Below, piece after piece: positions 44,064 to 44,235 of a DNA stretch of 44,235 bases. The notes under the pieces are model-generated. The model made no database searches. It had not been told where the DNA came from and saw nothing but the letters and a program-made list of their open reading frames with translations. How positions within the stretch are numbered: position 1 is the stretch's first letter; each line of letters opens with the position of its first letter. Source of the DNA: Armatimonadota bacterium (GTDB lineage: Bacteria > Armatimonadota > UBA5829 > JAUSEB01). The stretch lies in NCBI GenBank assembly GCA_030649165.1, contig JAUSGG010000192.1:1-44235 (forward strand). The letters are read 5' to 3'. Both the position numbers and the translations under genes were made by a program.

Positions 44064-44235
44064 GGGTCGAGTCCGGTCTCTAACTTCTAACCTCTGAGGC
44101 TCTTGCAAAATAGGTGATGTATGAGGATTTTAGGCGCCGACCGTCGAATTCCTTTTTGGCAACAAAATGACTTGACGGAGGCGCCTGTGGAGAGAATATC
44201 ATATCTGCTTGGAAGTGTCCAGCGTTCTTTGTTTC
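44064..44235. other. Right window end, no gene visible
   Basis: After a TAACTTCTAACCTCT piece, the last 140 bases change character (lower GC, CTTGCAAAATAGGTGATG). AGGCGCC occurs twice, and TTGACG (44172) with TATCAT (44197) at 19-base spacing is a weak promoter pointing out of the window. It may be the edge of an insertion sequence or the leader of the next gene; neither can be shown. Confidence 0.4.

Overview
The window (GC-rich, roughly 60 %) is bacterial chromosome. A DUF1559-type prepilin with the N-terminal [18 protein letters not shown] motif, a secreted GH-J-like glycosidase, and the order recG-coaD-coiled-coil protein-pta-ackA-yceD-rpmF-plsX-fabHDG-acpP-fabF-rnc suggest an uncultured anaerobe near Armatimonadota. 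That phylum call is an inference from gene order and pilin style; there is no rRNA to test it. I saw no rRNA, tRNA or CRISPR array.

Layout. 0.5-3.3 kb: polX and a GNAT acetyltransferase on the minus strand. 3.57-3.84 kb: a near-consensus promoter driving a probable structured RNA. 4.1-18.4 kb: one co-directional ten-gene block, mvhD-like / metF-like / FMN-domain glutamate synthase paralogue / glutamate synthase FMN subunit / glutaminase+GXGXG glutamate synthase subunit / hdrC / hdrB / hdrA with an internal GltD domain / mvhD / metV, closed by a strong intrinsic terminator. 18.5-20.2 kb: a zinc-ribbon plus deoxyribosyltransferase-like gene with a foreign look, then a GxxExxY gene bracketed by two copies of a short repeat with terminal inverted repeats. 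20.3-23.7 kb: a DivIC/FtsB-like gene, a secreted glycosidase and a pilin. 24.1-37.6 kb: housekeeping genes (recG, coaD, acetate kinase pathway, L32, fatty acid synthesis, RNase III). 37.6-43.9 kb: RNase H, a CT398-type coiled-coil protein, a small secreted protein, pheA, a beta-propeller, DUF4870 and an unrecognised protein.

How the genes work together. The 14-kb block holds all parts of an HdrABC-MvhD-MetFV complex (flavin-based electron transfer to methylenetetrahydrofolate reductase, as known in acetogens) and all domains of an archaeal-type split glutamate synthase. The NAD(P)H-oxidising GltD module appears only as an insertion inside HdrA. This suggests a joint redox machine, or at least co-regulation, coupling NAD(P)H, ferredoxin or disulfide chemistry, C1-folate reduction and glutamate formation. 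pta-ackA fits acetate metabolism, but no CODH/ACS or hydrogenase large subunit is present here.

The intergenic DNA is unusual. Almost every gap carries members of several repeat families: CT-rich palindromes (about 15 copies), MITE-like elements of about 120-320 bp with terminal inverted repeats, a palindrome carrying its own Shine-Dalgarno sequence, and short tandem arrays with 7-, 8- or 9-bp units. Two such arrays lie in frame inside the glutamate synthase gene.
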